Shown here piece after piece: positions 7,886 to 10,952 of a DNA stretch of 10,952 nucleotides. Source of the stretch: Irineochytrium annulatum (Eukaryota > Chytridiomycota > Chytridiomycetes > Chytridiales > Chytridiaceae); NCBI GenBank assembly GCA_027600665.1, contig JADGJL010001018.1:1-10952 (forward strand), given 5' to 3'. Numbering within the stretch: the stretch's first letter is position 1; every line of letters begins with the position of its first letter. The position numbers were made by a program, and so were the translations under genes. Under the pieces are notes generated by a model. It was not told the DNA's origin. It was given only the letters and a program-made list of their open reading frames with translations, and searched no databases.

Positions 7886-7991
7886 GACAATCCTGACACA
7901 GAGACTCCACGACAATCTTCAAGGAGATCATCAAATCCAGAGCAAAATTCGACAATACTGAATGAAGCACAAGTCAAGATTTCAGATAGTG

Positions 7992-7997
7992 AAGGGG
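7992..7997 (+). promoter_or_regulatory. AAGGGG (STRE-like) element in the divergent promoter
   Basis: The plus strand reads AAGGGGG within the AT-rich half of the divergent promoter, about 107 nt from the LysM gene ATG and 504 nt from the zinc-finger gene ATG. It matches the site inferred for both zinc-finger proteins of this window. A single hexamer of this kind is also expected by chance every few kilobases. Confidence 0.2.
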
Positions 7998-8179
7998 GAA
8001 GCGGTATAGTATCGAGTTATGGATTGCTTCCAAAACTGACATACAATATTTATTTTGGTGGGCTCTTTTTCGTTGTATTCAAATTGTTTTATAATTAGCA
8101 AATAGCGAAGGCATGAAAAGCGCTCGTTGCATAATTGCCTTCCCTCTTCGCATAAACCTCCCATTTTCCGCCGGTACCT

Positions 8180-8199
8180 GGCGCAATAATTTTTGCGCC
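8180..8199. repeat. 7-bp perfect dyad in the divergent promoter
   Basis: GGCGCAA (8180-8186) and TTGCGCC (8193-8199) are perfect inverted copies around a 6-bp AT-only spacer, about 300 nt upstream of the ATG at 8501. GC-rich arms with an AT core suit either a dimeric transcription-factor site or a leader hairpin. No known factor can be assigned. Confidence 0.4.
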
Positions 8200-8500
8200 G
8201 AAGGTGTGTGGACTAACTGCAGTCCCAATCACTCGACTTCGGGAAGCCGTCGAACGCTCACGGCTGCCACCGATCGCATCTGAACTACTGAGAGACCTGT
8301 TGAGTCTACTACGGGACGGCAGAGCGCACCGCCGTCGAGGACGAGGGCCCCACGAACACGCACAGTCGTTTGCATCGTTTTGCAGATCGGAGCTACCGCT
8401 GCTCACTTTGGAGCTTTTTGTGAACACGGCCTGGCACCGCGAAGGGCACCCCACCGATTCGGAAGCCTCGCTGCCCGTCCACGTCCTGGCGCGATCGGGG

Positions 8501-10952
8501 ATGTCATACCCGCGGACCTCGTCGGCCGAGTTCAAGGTCCTGTCGATGATGCAGGGGGGTGAGCCAACACCGCAGCAACGGATCTATCTGCAACAGCAGC
8601 AGCAGCAGCAACAGAGGGACCTGGCCTACCTGAATGCCTCGACGGCGCTTGGCGGGGCCATCAACCTTGCGCCCAACGCTGTGCAGGGTCAGGCGGGGTC
8701 AATGTCTGCGATGCATCAGTACCCCGGGACCGCGGGGATGTCCGCGGGTTGGCCGTCGCATCCGCAACAGCAGCAGCAGCAGTTTCTTCAGCAGCAGCAA
8801 CAGCAACAGCAGCACCCCCATCAGTTGTTCCACACTTTGTCGGGAGGGATCCCAACGCCGTCGTCCGCGGGGTCGTCTATGACCGGCAGCAGCAACGGGT
8901 CTCCGAACGCGTTTATGTCGCCGAATGTGAACCAGGGGATTGGCATGATGCGCGGGTCCGTCGCGCCGGGAGGGCCGGGCCACGGGGGCGGGGTTCCGGC
9001 TCCTCCGTCGAATCTGGTACGGGAGACGTCCCGCGGGTCGAGGAGGACGGGTCACAGGGCGTCACCGTCGCCGTTGAGCTATCAGAACACGTCGACGGCA
9101 TCGGCCGAGACCGCGTCAATCGTATCCATCGCGTCCACGGTGTCATCCTCGACATCTTCGATCCTCTTGCCGATGGCGGATCTGATGGAGTCGCTGAGTC
9201 AGCATCAGCTGTCCATGGAGTCCGGGGCAACTATGCATTCGCCCGGTGGGTTCGACATGGGTTTGGGCATTGGGATGAAGATTACAGGAAGCGATCCGGG
9301 ACCGACACACAGACCATGGACTGGGGACCGGAAGGGGAGCACTAGCAGCTCCAGTGCGGGTTCTGTAAAGGAAAAAAAGTACGGTACTTTCGCCTTTCTA
9401 TTTTATCGGGGCTCTGTTTGTGTTTGTGACTTTTGTTACATTCCTTTCTTCCACGTCATGTTATTTTTATTCTCGATTTTCTTGCTGGATCCAATTGCTC
9501 ACTTTTGCGATTTGGCTTCTACTTTACGACATAACAAATCGCCTAACAACAATTGCACTCTCGACCAGGCGGTATCCATGTCCATACGAGGGCTGTGGGA
9601 AAACGTTTACAACAAGTGGACATTTAGGTATATCTATTTATCCTTTTTCGTGAATGACGGCCGGCTCACTTTAACATTTGTCACCTGAACATCACCAATT
9701 AGCTCGGCATAAGAAACTGCACGCCGGTATTAAATCGTTCTGCTGTCCAATAGAGGGGTGTCAGAGCAAATTTGCTCGGAGAGACAACATGGTCCAGCAC
9801 GCAAAATCGTAGGTGTTGAATATTTTATATGCTTTTTTTTCCGCGAGCGCTATTGTTGTTATTTTATTCGGTGATAGTTTATAACGGATTGAAACCTGTA
9901 GACATTACCGGCGATTGTTGCAACAACAATCCGACGACGGGGTTAAAATACCGAAGGATCCTGCCTACGCCTCCCTACTTTCTCCGCAGCTGAACGAAAA
10001 ACTGTTGGAAATTCCTGGAGTGGTTGGATACTCTTCTCCTCAACAAGAGCAATCGCAATCTCAATTGGAGGAAATAAAGCAGGAACTGGACGCGGAGCCG
10101 CCGCAAGCGCAACCACAGCAGCCACCATCATTGCCACGACCACAGCAGCAACAAATACAAAAGTCCCAGCAGCCGCAACAATCCCCGCAATCACAGCAAC
10201 CGCAACTTCCGATTCCTAACTCCCACTACGACCTTAACCCGCCTCGGACTCTTCATCATTCTCAATCCCAACCTCAACTCTCGTCAGGAATCCGACCACA
10301 TCGCTTAAGCCAGGTAGCACAGGCCGCTCGGCCGATCTCGGCCATCAACCCCACATTAAGCGCGGCCCACATCATCGGCGTTGCCCCTCGAAACAGCCGG
10401 GAACGATATACTATCGTTCCATGGGAGGACGAGGATCGCATGCGGATCACGCCGTGGGAGTTCTTCGGGTTAGGCGGCGGGGATATGGCTGTCGACAACG
10501 CGCAGTCGCCGCAACAGCCGCAGCCGAGCACCTCGATGGGATCCGTGAGATCGTCGCAAGCGCAGGCGCCGCAGGTGCAACCACCGCAGCATTACAATAC
10601 ACACCAGCAGCAGCAATCGTTCCACCACCAGCAGCAGCAACACCAGCCACAGAACCATCAACAGCATCAACAGCAAGAACCTTTCCAGGACCCACATCCG
10701 CGACAGCACCCTTTCCATGATCAACACCAGCAACAACTTCACTCTCAGCAGCAGCATTCTTTTCACGATCAGCAACAGCAACCTTTCAGCGAGCCGCAAC
10801 ACCAGCCTTTCCGAGATCCCCAAAACCAACATCGGCTCCTAAGCGGGCAGCAATACGACGGCGGGGTTGGCGACGGCGGCGGCGACGAAGGTGGCGGCCC
10901 CGGGATGCTTTACCTGACGGACGGAATTGGCGGCGGCAGCGGCGGTGGGGGC
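8501..10952 (+). CDS. Polyglutamine-rich C2H2 zinc-finger transcription factor, two fingers (3' partial)
   Basis: The exons are 8501-9378, 9569-9627, 9703-9808 and 9902 to beyond 10952, giving 698 visible residues with no stop. Introns are 9379-9568 (donor GTACGG, branch CCTAAC, acceptor ACCAG), 9628-9702 (GTATAT, CAATTAG) and 9809-9901 (GTAGGT, CTGTAG). Splicing assembles two CX4CX12HX3H fingers: C297, C302, H315, H319, then C327, C332, H345, H349. The last zinc-binding His comes from exon 4. The FTTSGHLARH core is identical to the gene at 3546-1597, so the two are paralogues and this is probably also a nuclear regulator. The N-terminal region has Q8 (8591-8614), Q6 and Q8 (8765-8812) tracts and then Gly/Ser/Pro-rich sequence. 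The C-terminal region is Gln/His/Pro-rich, with two PWE motifs, a degenerate PF repeat and a Gly-rich segment at the edge. Such Gln-rich regions often activate transcription or form condensates. ATG 8501 has G at -3 and is the first in-frame ATG after a TAA at 8153-8155; MMQ at 8546 is an alternative. Confidence 0.82.
8591..8812 (+). repeat. Three CAG/CAA polyglutamine tracts
   Basis: Tracts of 8, 6 and 8 Gln codons lie at 8591-8614, 8765-8782 and 8789-8812. All mix CAG with CAA, and the last two are separated only by Phe-Leu. The CAA interruptions suggest selection for glutamine itself, not only slippage of a pure CAG run. Lengths are likely to vary between strains. Confidence 0.85.
10677..10820 (+). 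repeat. Five degenerate PF(x)(D/E)(Q/P) hexapeptide repeats
   Basis: EPFQDP (10677), HPFHDQ (10707), HSFHDQ (10755), QPFSEP (10779) and QPFRDP (10803) recur within a Gln/His-rich stretch of the second zinc-finger protein. Start-to-start offsets are 30, 48, 24 and 24 nt, so the unit seems to be about eight codons with expansion in the middle. The regularly spaced Phe residues are the only hydrophobic anchors in this part. Confidence 0.7.

Larger units (their letters stand above)
7886..8500. promoter_or_regulatory. Divergent promoter region between the LysM gene and the second zinc-finger gene
   Basis: This 615-nt spacer separates the ATGs of the divergent genes at 7885 (minus) and 8501 (plus). 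The left part, to about 8110, is AT-rich and includes a TATAAT-like hexamer on the plus strand (8090-8095) and an AAGGGG element. From about 8156 to 8500 it is more GC-rich, and the frame of the downstream gene stays open from the TAA at 8153-8155 without an ATG. A 56-codon open frame from ATG 8113 to TGA 8281-8283 is in another frame. It could be an upstream ORF in a long leader or chance. Confidence 0.5.

Noticed and set aside
4580..7991. Shared 12-mer TTTCAGATAGTG in the hydrolase intron (4580-4591) and the divergent promoter (7980-7991)
   Set aside because: In a window of 11 kb a few exact 12-mer matches are expected by chance, and there is no extended similarity around them.
7962..8287. 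Possible upstream exon starting at ATG 7962 with donor at 8004 and acceptor at 8222 for the second regulator
   Set aside because: Joining these sites gives a stop codon after about 20 codons and does not enter the regulator's frame.
8095..8535. Minus-strand open frame of 146 codons in the divergent promoter, as a possible gene or 5' exon of the LysM gene
   Set aside because: It overlaps the start of the second regulator, is Ser/Arg-rich without a domain, and the LysM gene already has an in-frame ATG at 7885.
8591..10680. Glutamine codon runs considered as a microsatellite-only artefact or non-coding repeat
   Set aside because: The runs mix CAG and CAA, stay in one frame with the zinc-finger exons, and sit in Gln-rich regions typical of fungal regulators.

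Overview
The window looks like nuclear DNA from a GC-rich fungus. Genes sit close together on both strands. Coding sequence is GC-rich, while introns and spacers are AT/T-rich. Seven short GT-AG introns (60 to 228 nt), most with CTAAC/CTGAC-type branch sites, can be placed at the base. Glutamine-rich C2H2 regulators beside a PNKD/glyoxalase-II-type hydrolase and an intracellular LYSMD-type LysM protein suggest an early-diverging (for example chytrid-like) fungus. No species can be named from the sequence alone. I see no rRNA, tRNA, CRISPR array or transposon.

Layout from left to right. (1) 1-426, plus strand: the C-terminal end of a Pro/His/Gln-rich protein with a PPxY motif. (2) 427-1596: a gene-free spacer between two convergent genes. 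(3) 3546-1597, minus strand: a two-exon gene for a 626-residue regulator with two C2H2 zinc fingers after a long acidic tract. (4) 3547-4185: its upstream region, with a TATA-like box, two CCCCT elements and a dyad. (5) 6082-4186, minus strand: a four-exon gene for a 507-residue membrane-anchored metallo-beta-lactamase-fold hydrolase related to PNKD. (6) 7885-6257, minus strand: a two-exon gene for a 522-residue LysM protein whose LysM domain is only contiguous after removal of a 60-nt in-frame intron. (7) 7886-8500: a divergent promoter region. (8) 8501 to the right edge, plus strand: a second C2H2 regulator in four exons with polyglutamine tracts. It runs off the window.

The two zinc-finger genes are paralogues. 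Their finger pairs have the same spacing and the same predicted base-contacting residues, so they may compete for the same AGGGG/CCCCT-like sites. Such sites occur upstream of both genes, which makes auto- or cross-regulation a testable idea. The hydrolase and LysM genes lie in tandem between them, and nothing in the sequence shows a functional link. Nothing here is clearly a new system. The most unusual items are the in-frame intron in the LysM domain, a 12-bp near-duplication flanking the last hydrolase intron, the roughly 115-residue insertion inside the hydrolase fold, and a predicted intron-retention form of the second regulator that replaces its zinc fingers with a hydrophobic tail.
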